Below are positions 1 to 8,326 of a stretch of DNA of 43,590 bases, piece after piece. The stretch covers positions 1 to 43,590 of the forward strand of contig NZ_JXKD01000018.1 in the NCBI RefSeq assembly GCF_001885765.1, written 5' to 3'. Source of the DNA: Enterococcus aquimarinus (GTDB taxonomy: Bacteria > Bacillota > Bacilli > Lactobacillales > Enterococcaceae). A program made the position numbers and the translations under genes. Position 1 is the stretch's first letter, and every line of letters begins with the position of its first letter. The notes under the pieces are model-generated. The model did not search any database and was not told where the DNA came from. It saw only the letters and a program-made list of their open reading frames with translations.

Positions 1-50
1 GCTTTGTTCAGTTTTCAAAGGTCTACGTTTTGTTGTTTTAGCAACTCTTA
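1..50 (-). other. Probable rRNA operon leader, running off the left edge
   Basis: Read on the minus strand, the last bases before the edge are CTTTGAAAACTGAACAAAGC, a sequence typical of the transcribed leaders and spacers of Bacillales and Lactobacillales rRNA operons. It lies directly downstream of a near-consensus promoter. The 16S gene itself would be outside the window, so this is inferred from the leader and promoters only. Confidence 0.6.
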
Positions 51-51
51 T

Positions 52-80
52 ATATTAGCATCTTCATTTCTTAATGTCAA
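52..80 (-). promoter_or_regulatory. Strong promoter, proximal of a tandem set (rRNA-type)
   Basis: On the minus strand TTGACA (75-80) is followed after exactly 17 bases by TAATAT (52-57). Transcription would run leftward into the rRNA-like leader. This is the promoter closest to the edge, like P2 of an rRNA operon. Confidence 0.75.
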
Positions 81-149
81 CACTTTTTATAAAATAATTT
101 AAAAGTTTTTATTTCATATACTTTTAAATTCGCTCTTCACAACTTCTAT

Positions 150-179
150 ATCATAACAAAGTGCTATGTTATTTGTCAA
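150..179 (-). promoter_or_regulatory. Second tandem leftward promoter
   Basis: TTGACA (174-179), 18-base spacer, TATGAT (150-155) on the minus strand. It lies about 100 bp upstream of the proximal promoter and points the same way, as expected for tandem rRNA promoters. Confidence 0.65.
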
Positions 180-248
180 TGTTTTTTTAAAACATTTTTA
201 CTTGATTTATCAAGCGTTATTGGCGCTTTGCTCAAGTTCGACTTTGTT

Positions 249-277
249 ATATTATCATTCTTTTTTCGTCTCGTCAA
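249..277 (-). promoter_or_regulatory. Third tandem leftward promoter
   Basis: TTGACG (272-277), 17-base spacer, TAATAT (249-254) on the minus strand, again spaced about 100 bp from its neighbour. Confidence 0.6.
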
Positions 278-331
278 CTATTTTTAAAAACTTTATTTAT
301 TTAACGTTTTTATCGCTTTCGAACAATAATT

Positions 332-360
332 AATATAACAATTATTCATCAAAAAATCAA
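332..360 (-). promoter_or_regulatory. Possible fourth tandem leftward promoter
   Basis: TTGATT (355-360), 17-base spacer, TATATT (332-337) on the minus strand. It is weaker than the other three and the region is very AT-rich, so chance is possible. It begins just after the etaS terminator. Confidence 0.35.
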
Positions 361-383
361 CTATTTGTTCGACTATTTTAAAA

Positions 384-426
384 TAAAAAAACTGAAGTGA
401 ATGTTTCGTTAACTTCCACTTCAGTT
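384..426 (-). terminator. Terminator of the etaRS operon
   Basis: Inverted repeat ACTGAAGTG (391-399) / CACTTCAGT (417-425), followed on the minus strand by a run of T (385-390) and more T-rich sequence. It lies about 60 bp beyond the etaS stop and separates that operon from the rRNA-type promoters. Confidence 0.75.
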
Positions 427-484
427 CGTTCGATTTTAGCTTGTTTTTCTATATTATTTGTCTATCTTGACTTCAAATGTTCGT

Positions 485-1978
485 CTACTCTTTTTCGTCC
501 GTATTTTGAATGGGAATAAATATTCTGAAAATCGTTCCTTTTCCTAAGCTACTCTCCGCAAAAATCCGTCCTTTGTAACTATCAATTAACTTACTCGCAA
601 TCGATAACCCTAATCCATTGCCGCCTTTCGTTCGTGCACGTGCTTTATCGACTCGGTAAAAACGATGAAAAATCCGCGAAACATCTTCTGGTGGGATTCC
701 TTCACCGAAGTCTTGAATCGCAATTTCTAATTCTTTTAAATTCGTTGAAATTGAAATATGGACTTCTTTACGATCGGTTGAGTACTTGACTGCGTTGTCC
801 ATGACGATAATTAAAATTTGTTCAAAATGATTACGATAGATTTTTAAGATTTTCTCACTATATAAATCATCATCTAGCGTAAAGACAAATTCAGGATAAA
901 TCATTCGGAAATTATTGACAATTTGGTGAACGACTTCTTTCGCATTGGTGCGCTCATTACTATAATGAATATTCACTTGTTCAGCTCGAGAAAGATCAAG
1001 CATTTCTTGCACAAGTGTTTTCATTCTTTTGATTTCTTGCATGCTAGCTTCTAAGGATTCCGCTAAAATTTCCGGATCATCTTTCCCCCAACGGTTAAGC
1101 ATACTTAAATGACCTTCGATCACAGCGACCGGTGTACGCAATTCATGCGATACATCTTCCACGAATTGTTCTTGTAGTTCAGTATAAGAACGCATGCGAT
1201 CTAGCATCTCATTAAAAATATCAGCCAAATCGGCTAATTCATCATTTGTCTCTAGTTTCCGCATATGAATGTCTGATTGAGGGTCTTTACGGATTTTCTC
1301 CATCGTATCGCGTAATAGTTTAATCGGTTTTAAAAAATAGGCAGAGAGTAAATAGCCTAAAATGCTACTTAGAATCAAGGAAACAATTTCCAAAATAATT
1401 AATATCGAGATTAAACGATTCCGAATTTCATAAAAATTGGTTAATTCGTAAAAGGTCTGAGCATAGCCAATTAACTCACGCGTTTCTTTAGAGTAGACAG
1501 GTTGCACTAACAAAAATCCTGGTTTACCGCCAATTGTTTCAATCGTTGCTTCTTTAACAGTGTGTTGTGCTAAATCGATATTTTTATTGCCAGTCATCAT
1601 CACTAATTCCCCTAATGGGTTATAAACAAATAAGTTTAAATCAGGATTTCCCAAATCAGAAATAAAGGGATCAATGACAACTTTGATGCCGTCGATATAC
1701 ACGAGTTCGCTATCTTGGCTGATGGCAAGTGCTTGATGTGAAGATGTTTGATTTAACGCACTATTTTCATTGGCTAAGCGGGAAGTGATTTGATAGGTAA
1801 CTTGTTCAATCCTTCTTCTTTCCTTGGCAACATACAAATTAATCGATGATTTATACGTAATGACTGCAAAAATGGTAAAAACCACAAATATAAAGAAAGA
1901 ACTCGCAAAAGCCCATTTTATTGTTAAAGATGGGCTCTTCAGTTCTTTCCAGCGGTTCTTATTTTTCAAGGGACTCAT
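485..1978 (-). CDS. etaS: Sensor histidine kinase, EtaS/LisK type
   Basis: A 497-residue membrane sensor kinase that phosphorylates the response regulator encoded just upstream. Membrane segments lie near residues 22-42 and 189-214 and enclose an extracellular domain of about 145 residues. A HAMP linker (about 212-265) follows, then the HisKA domain with phospho-acceptor H278 in FVEDVSHELRTP, and a HATPase_c domain with an N box (MDNAVKYS) and G boxes (GEGIP, GNGLGLSIA). The ATG overlaps the etaR stop by 4 bp (ATGA), so the pair is translationally coupled. The position next to gnd and the protein architecture match enterococcal EtaS, a relative of Listeria LisK linked to stress tolerance and virulence. 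The symbol is assigned from recalled synteny, and the signal it senses cannot be read from sequence. Confidence 0.88.
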   Translation of the reverse strand: MSPLKNKNRWKELKSPSLTIKWAFASSFFIFVVFTIFAVITYKSSINLYVAKERRRIEQVTYQITSRLANENSALNQTSSHQALAISQDSELVYIDGIKVVIDPFISDLGNPDLNLFVYNPLGELVMMTGNKNIDLAQHTVKEATIETIGGKPGFLLVQPVYSKETRELIGYAQTFYELTNFYEIRNRLISILIILEIVSLILSSILGYLLSAYFLKPIKLLRDTMEKIRKDPQSDIHMRKLETNDELADLADIFNEMLDRMRSYTELQEQFVEDVSHELRTPVAVIEGHLSMLNRWGKDDPEILAESLEASMQEIKRMKTLVQEMLDLSRAEQVNIHYSNERTNAKEVVHQIVNNFRMIYPEFVFTLDDDLYSEKILKIYRNHFEQILIIVMDNAVKYSTDRKEVHISISTNLKELEIAIQDFGEGIPPEDVSRIFHRFYRVDKARARTKGGNGLGLSIASKLIDSYKGRIFAESSLGKGTIFRIFIPIQNTDEKE

Positions 1979-2661
1979 GAGCGCATCACATACCCGGTAC
2001 CTCGAACAGTTTGAATGTAGCTCTCATCGCCAGCTACATCAATTTTATTACGTAAGTAACGGATATATACATCGACAACATTGGTTTCGACTTCAGTTTC
2101 ATAACCCCATACTTTATTTAATAAGACATCGCGTGCTAAGACAACATTGATGTTTTCCATCAAGGTCAGTAATAACTCATATTCACGCTTCGTTAATTCA
2201 ATCATCTCTGACCCACGGCGCACCACTCGATTTTCTTTTTCAATCGTTAAATCACGGTAAGTTAAGGTCGTTTGTTTGACAACATTTTTATCGCCTTCAA
2301 TATCAATCCGACGCAGTAATGCCCGTAAACGAGCTAATAATTCTTCAATTGCAAATGGTTTAACGATATAATCGTCAGCACCATGATCAAGTCCTGACAC
2401 GCGATCAATGACTGAATCTCTCGCAGTCATCATAATAATTGGTGTGTTTTTCGTTTGACGAACACGGCGACAAACTTCTAGCCCATTTAATTCTGGCAAC
2501 ATTAAATCAAGTAGAATCGCATCCCATTCTTTGCTTAGTGCAGCATCCAAGCCTGTGCGACCATTATAATGAACTTCTGTAAAATAGCCTTCGTGTTTTA
2601 ATTCTAACTCAACAAAACGAGCTAGGTTCTTTTCATCTTCAATAATCAGTATATTCCCCAT
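1975..2661 (-). CDS. etaR: OmpR-family response regulator, EtaR/LisR type
   Basis: A 228-residue DNA-binding response regulator. The receiver domain has the acidic pocket IIEDE and phospho-acceptor D52 in LLDLMLPE, with MMTARD and KPF marking the conserved Thr/Ser and Lys. A C-terminal winged helix follows (REYELLLTLM; VDVYIRYLRNKID; VRGTGYVM). The frame is open upstream to 2784, but that extension would run through the gnd terminator hairpin. The ATG at 2661 has a purine-rich GAGGA ribosome site and starts right at the receiver fold (MGNILIIEDE), so I chose it. It heads a two-gene operon with etaS. Confidence 0.9.
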   Translation of the reverse strand: MGNILIIEDEKNLARFVELELKHEGYFTEVHYNGRTGLDAALSKEWDAILLDLMLPELNGLEVCRRVRQTKNTPIIMMTARDSVIDRVSGLDHGADDYIVKPFAIEELLARLRALLRRIDIEGDKNVVKQTTLTYRDLTIEKENRVVRRGSEMIELTKREYELLLTLMENINVVLARDVLLNKVWGYETEVETNVVDVYIRYLRNKIDVAGDESYIQTVRGTGYVMRS

Positions 2662-2728
2662 ATCGACCCATCCTCTTCCTCTTTTTACTTCTATGTCATT
2701 CCTAATATTAACATGGAAGAACAAATTT

Positions 2729-2776
2729 AAAAAGAGATTCGTATAAACCTCGTAAGGCTTTACGTCTCTCTTTTTA
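2729..2776 (-). terminator. Terminator of gnd
   Basis: AAAAAGAGA (2729-2737) pairs with TCTCTTTTT (2767-2775), with an inner CGTA/TACG pairing. On the minus strand it ends in T-rich sequence. It sits just beyond the gnd stop and before etaR, so the two are probably separate transcription units with some read-through. Confidence 0.7.
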
Positions 2777-2790
2777 AAATTCACATTGTT

Positions 2791-4209
2791 TTATTTTTCA
2801 TCGTACCATGAATAGTGGAAAATACCTTCACGATCAGTCCGTTCATAAGTATGCGCACCAAAGTAATCGCGTTGAGCTTGGATTAAATTAGCTGGCAAAC
2901 GTTTTGAACGATAGGAATCAAAATAGGCAATTGCTGATGAGAATGTCGGTACAGGAACACCTGCTTGTACTGCTAATGACACAACATCACGAACGGATTG
3001 TTGATATTTCTCGGTAATTTCTTTGAAGTAATCATCGAGTAATAAGTTCGCTAAATCTTCTTCGTGCTCGTAAGCATCGGTAATTTTTTGTAAGAAACGG
3101 GCACGGATAATACATCCTTCACGCCAGATTTTTGCAATTTCACCAAATGGTAAATTCCAATCGTATTCTTTTGAAGCTGTTCTTAATTGAGCGAATCCTT
3201 GAGCGTAACTCATAATTTTACTGAAATATAACGCTTGACGAATTTTTTCAACTAATTCTGCTTTATCACCTGTATATTCAAAGTTCGGTTTTGATAAAAT
3301 CTCACTTGCTGCAACACGTTCTTCTTTATAAGCAGAAATGTAACGTGCAAAAACAGATTCTGTAATTAATGGAAGTGGCACACCTAAATCTAACGCACTT
3401 TGACTTGTCCATTTCCCAGTTCCTTTGTTGCCGGCTGCATCTAAAATGACATCGACAATTGGTTTACCCGTTCCTAGGTCATCTTTACGTGTCAAAATGT
3501 CCGCTGTGATCTCAATCAAGAAGCTATCCAATTCACCCTTGTTCCATTCAGAAAAAGTTTCGGCCATTTCGTCAACAGATAAACCTAAAATATTTTGCAT
3601 TAAATCATAAGACTCAGCAATTAACTGCATATCGCCATATTCAATTCCATTATGAACCATTTTAACGTAATGACCTGCGCCATCAGGACCGATGTAAACA
3701 ACACAAGGAGTACCATCTTCCGCTTTTGCAGAAATTTGTTCTAAAATCGGCGCCACTAATTCATATGCTTCTTTTTGTCCGCCCGGCATAATAGATGGGC
3801 CTTTTAATGCGCCCTCTTCGCCACCTGAAACACCCGTACCGATGAAATTAATTCCGGAATCTGCGAGTTCTTTACTGCGGCGAATTGTATCTTCAAAGAA
3901 AGTATTTCCACCATCAATTAAAATATCACCTTGATCTAAATGTGGTAATAATGATTGAATCGTTGCATCTGTTCCATGGCCGGCTTGAACCATCATGACA
4001 ATTCGACGTGGCCGCTCAATGGATTGAATGAATTCTTCGACTGAATAAGTCCCTAATAAATTTTTATCTGGATTTTCAGCAAGTACTTCTTCGGTCTTAG
4101 ATCCTGTACGATTATATAACGCAACAGAGTAACCGCGACTTTCAATATTCAAGGCTAAGTTTTTTCCCATAACCGCCATACCGACTACACCAATTTGTTG
4201 TTTCGTCAT
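2791..4209 (-). CDS. gnd: 6-phosphogluconate dehydrogenase (decarboxylating)
   Basis: The oxidative pentose phosphate enzyme that converts 6-phosphogluconate and NADP+ to ribulose 5-phosphate, CO2 and NADPH in the cytoplasm. The 472 residues are the usual length. An N-terminal Rossmann domain carries [16 protein letters not shown] and NRT. The substrate and catalytic region has [19 protein letters not shown] and [16 protein letters not shown] (catalytic Lys plus HN). The C-terminal all-helical domain ends in the family tail with [12 protein letters not shown]. The ATG is preceded by a G-rich ribosome site (AGGGGGAAATGAA). It is probably monocistronic, with a hairpin on each side. Confidence 0.97.
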   Translation of the reverse strand: MTKQQIGVVGMAVMGKNLALNIESRGYSVALYNRTGSKTEEVLAENPDKNLLGTYSVEEFIQSIERPRRIVMMVQAGHGTDATIQSLLPHLDQGDILIDGGNTFFEDTIRRSKELADSGINFIGTGVSGGEEGALKGPSIMPGGQKEAYELVAPILEQISAKAEDGTPCVVYIGPDGAGHYVKMVHNGIEYGDMQLIAESYDLMQNILGLSVDEMAETFSEWNKGELDSFLIEITADILTRKDDLGTGKPIVDVILDAAGNKGTGKWTSQSALDLGVPLPLITESVFARYISAYKEERVAASEILSKPNFEYTGDKAELVEKIRQALYFSKIMSYAQGFAQLRTASKEYDWNLPFGEIAKIWREGCIIRARFLQKITDAYEHEEDLANLLLDDYFKEITEKYQQSVRDVVSLAVQAGVPVPTFSSAIAYFDSYRSKRLPANLIQAQRDYFGAHTYERTDREGIFHYSWYDEK

Positions 4210-4254
4210 TTCATTTCCCCCTACTCAATCGATAGTAAATTGTGATTCTTCATT

Positions 4255-4260
4255 ATTATA
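4255..4260 (-). promoter_or_regulatory. Likely -10 element of gnd
   Basis: TATAAT on the minus strand, about 46 bp upstream of the gnd start. No good -35 is present at 17 bases (TTTTAT), so strength is uncertain. Confidence 0.4.
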
Positions 4261-4322
4261 GCTCAAATTCATCGCTAATAAAACATTTGTCTTGAAATAT
4301 TCAGAATTTTCGATTAAAAAAT

Positions 4323-4354
4323 AAACCTTAGGCTCCATGGTTAGCCTAAGGTTT
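4323..4354 (-). terminator. Terminator of rpmF
   Basis: A perfect 12-bp inverted repeat AAACCTTAGGCT / AGCCTAAGGTTT with an 8-base loop, followed on the minus strand by TTTATTTTTT. It lies 26 bp after the rpmF stop. Confidence 0.88.
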
Positions 4355-4380
4355 AAAATATCCCTTCTGGAAAAGGGCTA

Positions 4381-4560
4381 TTATGCTTCTTTCGTAGATA
4401 CGTCTTTACCGTTGTAATGACCACAGTTGCTACATACGTGGTGGTTTTTTCTCATTTCTCCACAGTTCGTACATTCGCTTAATCCGTTAATTGTTAACTT
4501 GTAGTGTGTACGACGTTTAGCTTTTTTTGCTTTTGACGTTTTGCGTGCTGGTACTGCCAT
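4381..4560 (-). CDS. rpmF: 50S ribosomal protein L32
   Basis: A 59-residue basic ribosomal protein that begins [17 protein letters not shown], the hallmark L32 start. It is the zinc-binding form: cysteine pairs CTNC (C30, C33) and CSNC (C43, C46) make a zinc ribbon. Many Firmicutes also carry a cysteine-free copy used under zinc limitation; none is seen here. The start has a good AGGAGGTG site. It lies downstream of the YceD-family gene and shares its promoter, the usual yceD-rpmF pairing. Confidence 0.97.
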   Translation of the reverse strand: MAVPARKTSKAKKAKRRTHYKLTINGLSECTNCGEMRKNHHVCSNCGHYNGKDVSTKEA

Positions 4561-4616
4561 TTGCTACACCTCCTTGTAAATGAAAAACAACCATAAGGCT
4601 GCAATATATTCCAATC

Positions 4617-5180
4617 TTACTCATTTTCTTCCTCTGTTTTTTCAAACAGACTCGTTAATTTCGCAAGACGAGGATCAATTGTTGATTCTTCTTTTGATTC
4701 CTTTAATTGCTCGTAATCTGCTTCTGAATAGACAACCCAGTCATTACCACTTGGATAATGTTCCGATTCTTTTTCTTCCTCAGATAAGACTTGCAACGGA
4801 ATCTGTAATAAGATGTTGTCAGCGACAGATTCATCTAAATCAAGTGTTTGATTTTCTAAAATCAGAATTTCTTCCGCCTTGACTAAGTCATCAATACGCT
4901 GAAATTGCTCAGTCGTCATAAAGACTTCATCCACTGTGAATGCCATCGGTAACTCAACAGGTTCTAATGAACGGGTTGAGGGTAAAGTAATCATCGTCTT
5001 CAACGAATAATGCAACAAATATTCTTTGGGCGTTACCGTAATCATCCCTTCAACTTCGATTGGGGCGATATCAATGATTTCTTTTTCGCGTTTCAGCAAT
5101 TCTTCTTTTAAATTCAGTGTTTCGTGAAACACCAGTGGTTCTTCATGATACTTTCGTAACTCTAGTAAAGACCATTTCAT
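4617..5180 (-). CDS. YceD family protein (DUF177), paired with rpmF
   Basis: A 187-residue acidic cytoplasmic protein of the YceD/DUF177 family. Members are encoded directly before rpmF in most bacteria and are thought to take part in rRNA accumulation or processing; the exact bacterial role is not settled. The start MKWSLLELRKY and the C-terminal acidic stretch ending in DPRLAKLTSLFEK are typical of the family. GTG (5189) and ATG (5186) are also in frame, but the AGGAG site is 8 bases from the ATG at 5180 and too close to the others. A consensus promoter lies just upstream. Confidence 0.88.
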   Translation of the reverse strand: MKWSLLELRKYHEEPLVFHETLNLKEELLKREKEIIDIAPIEVEGMITVTPKEYLLHYSLKTMITLPSTRSLEPVELPMAFTVDEVFMTTEQFQRIDDLVKAEEILILENQTLDLDESVADNILLQIPLQVLSEEEKESEHYPSGNDWVVYSEADYEQLKESKEESTIDPRLAKLTSLFEKTEEENE

Positions 5181-5207
5181 TTTCATCACTCCTAAGCAAC
5201 AAAAGCT

Positions 5208-5236
5208 ATTATACAGCCCTTATTTTCCTTTGTCAA
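5208..5236 (-). promoter_or_regulatory. Consensus promoter of yceD-rpmF
   Basis: TTGACA (5231-5236), 17-base spacer, TATAAT (5208-5213) on the minus strand: a perfect vegetative promoter. It ends about 30 bp before the YceD start, fitting high expression of a ribosomal protein operon. Confidence 0.9.
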
Positions 5237-5266
5237 TGAAATTTTCTTGACACCTTACAAACAATG

Positions 5267-5301
5267 AAAAAGAGCTAGCCAATCATTGACTAGCTCTTTT
5301 T
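5267..5301 (-). terminator. Terminator of the pfkA-pyk operon
   Basis: A 12-bp inverted repeat AAAAAGAGCTAG / CTAGCTCTTTTT with T-runs on both strands. It lies 45 bp after the pyk stop and just upstream of the yceD promoter. Confidence 0.9.
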
Positions 5302-5345
5302 TCACAGTATTTTATTCGTTGTTTACGAATGTGTTAAAGTAGCAA

Positions 5346-7112
5346 TTAGATTGCTGTTGTTTCTCCGCGATAAACGATTCCACGACGAGAATCAGCAGTC
5401 ACAACTTCACCATGTTGAATGATTGTTGTTGCATCTTTCGCACCCACGATAACTGGTAAGTCTTTCGCAATTCCCACAACCGCTGCATGTGACGTTAAAC
5501 CACCATCTTCAACGATTAAAGCTGCTGCTTTTTCAATTGCTGGCATATAATCTTTATCCGTTGTTGGCACAACTAAGATCATTCCTTCGTGTGCTTTTTC
5601 GATTGCTTCTTCTGCTGTTGTTGCAACAACGGCATTTCCGACAACCGCACGGCCACCGACACCTTGTGCTTCAAGTAAACGAGAACCGATTAATTGAATT
5701 TTCATTACGTTTGTTGTTCCGCGCTCACCGACTGGAACACCAGCAGTGATTAAGATTAAATCGCCTTCTGAAGCAAAGCCTAACTCAACTGCTTTTTTAG
5801 ATGCTAAGTCAAACATTTCATCAGTTGTTGATGGTTTTTCAGCAACCGTCGGATGAACACCCCAGTTTAATGATAGGCTACGTTTTGTACGCTCATCAAA
5901 TGTTACTGCTAAGATGTTTGCATCTGGACGGTATTTTGAAATCATTTTTGCAGTGTAACCAGATTCAGTTGCTGCAACGATACATTTCACGCCTAAATCT
6001 TTTGCTGCACGAGCAACTGCTAAACCAATTGTTTCGGTAACATCTGATTTATTGAATTGATTGATTTGGTATGTTCCAAGTTTTAACATTGATTTTTCTG
6101 CTTCTCTGTCGATACGAGCCATTGTTGCAACAGATTCAACTGGATACGCACCATTTGCTGATTCCCCAGATAACATCGTTGCATCCGTACCATCAAAGAT
6201 AGCATTCGCTACGTCAGATGCTTCTGCACGTGTTGGACGTGGGTTTTGTTGCATTGATTCTAACATTTGTGTTGCTGTGATAACGGCTTTACCTGCAGCG
6301 TTACATTTTTTAATAATGTCTTTTTGAACCATTGGCACGATTTCAGCTGGGATTTCTACCCCTAAATCGCCACGAGCAACCATGATACCGTCAGAAACTT
6401 TAATGATTTCTTCGATATTGTCGATTCCTTCTTGTGATTCAATTTTAGAAATAATTTGAACATGATTCATGTCCATTTCTTCTAAAATTTCACGGATCTC
6501 TAACACGTCTTGTGCTTTACGAACAAAACTTGCAGCGATGAAGTCAATATCGTTTTCTAAACCAAAACGGATATCTGCCGCATCTTTTTCAGTAATTCCT
6601 GGTAAGCTGATTGAGATTCCTGGTGCATTCACACCTTTACGTGAACCCAATACGCCAGCATTTAAGACTTTTGTTACTAATTCACGATTTGCGCTGTCTT
6701 TTTCAATAATTTCCATGTCGATTAAACCATCATCAAATAAAATATGGCCGCCTACATGAGCATCGTCGTATAAACCTGGGTAAGTCACAGCAATTTTTTC
6801 TTTTGAACCAAGTAGTTCTTCGTCCATTGAAATACGGACAATATCATTAATAGCAAAAGCGATTTTTCCGTTTTCTGTTCCTTGAACAGTTGTACGGATT
6901 TCAGCACCTTTTGTATCTAATAAGATTCCGACACTTTTCCCAGTAATTTTCACTGCGTCACGAACTAAGTTCATACGCGCTAATTGCTCGCTGTGATCAC
7001 CATGTGAAAAGTTAAAACGGAAGACGTTTGCTCCAGCTTCGATTAACTCAGAAATGATCTCAACTGTGTTACTTGCAGGTCCTAATGTACTAACAATTTT
7101 TGTTTTTTTCAT
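5346..7112 (-). CDS. pyk: Pyruvate kinase, long Bacillus-type form
   Basis: The last ATP-yielding step of glycolysis: phosphoenolpyruvate plus ADP to pyruvate plus ATP. At 588 residues it is about 110 longer than the basic enzyme because it carries the extra C-terminal PEP-utilising-like domain found in Bacillus and relatives (VPTTDKDYMPAIEKA, then TSHAAVVG near residue 540). The catalytic barrel shows MKKTKIVSTLGPAS, NFSHGDH, DTKGAEIRT, IISKIES, VARGDLGVEIP and TRAEASDVANAIFDGTDA. The start is unambiguous. It follows pfkA by 69 bp on the same strand, with no terminator between, so the two glycolytic enzymes are co-transcribed. Confidence 0.97.
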   Translation of the reverse strand: MKKTKIVSTLGPASNTVEIISELIEAGANVFRFNFSHGDHSEQLARMNLVRDAVKITGKSVGILLDTKGAEIRTTVQGTENGKIAFAINDIVRISMDEELLGSKEKIAVTYPGLYDDAHVGGHILFDDGLIDMEIIEKDSANRELVTKVLNAGVLGSRKGVNAPGISISLPGITEKDAADIRFGLENDIDFIAASFVRKAQDVLEIREILEEMDMNHVQIISKIESQEGIDNIEEIIKVSDGIMVARGDLGVEIPAEIVPMVQKDIIKKCNAAGKAVITATQMLESMQQNPRPTRAEASDVANAIFDGTDATMLSGESANGAYPVESVATMARIDREAEKSMLKLGTYQINQFNKSDVTETIGLAVARAAKDLGVKCIVAATESGYTAKMISKYRPDANILAVTFDERTKRSLSLNWGVHPTVAEKPSTTDEMFDLASKKAVELGFASEGDLILITAGVPVGERGTTNVMKIQLIGSRLLEAQGVGGRAVVGNAVVATTAEEAIEKAHEGMILVVPTTDKDYMPAIEKAAALIVEDGGLTSHAAVVGIAKDLPVIVGAKDATTIIQHGEVVTADSRRGIVYRGETTAI

Positions 7113-7181
7113 GAAAAAAATACCCCAATTCGTTTATTTTTAATAGCATCATGCTTTTAAATTCATAGATAGTGGAAACGA

Positions 7182-8156
<975 letters not shown>

Positions 8157-8241
8157 TCATCAAATAATAATAATAATCGTACTTTTATTCGTTGGTAGTT
8201 CTTTACTTACAATTTCCTTATAAATTTTACCCACACTCTGT

Positions 8242-8270
8242 ATTTTACCATTATTTACGCCAAATGTCTT
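8242..8270 (-). promoter_or_regulatory. Promoter of pfkA-pyk
   Basis: AAGACA (8265-8270), 17-base spacer, TAAAAT (8242-8247) on the minus strand. The poor -35 fits a promoter that needs an activator. It predicts an untranslated leader of about 90 bases. Confidence 0.6.
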
Positions 8271-8298
8271 GGGATATCTTAAAAAAAACTGAAAAAGT

Positions 8299-8312
8299 AG
8301 AAAGCGTTTTGT
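8299..8312. promoter_or_regulatory. Candidate CcpA (cre) site upstream of pfkA
   Basis: AGAAAGCGTTTTGT matches the cre core TGAAARCGYTTTCW at all but two positions. Its centre lies about 70 bp upstream of the predicted pfkA transcription start, a position where CcpA activates rather than represses. It also falls just beyond the dnaE stop. Confidence 0.45.
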
Positions 8313-8326
8313 AAACTTCCTGAAAA

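Noticed and set aside
2662-2784. N-terminal extension of the EtaR reading frame
   Set aside because: The extra 41 residues run through the gnd terminator hairpin, do not resemble the receiver fold, and a ribosome site favours the ATG at 2661.
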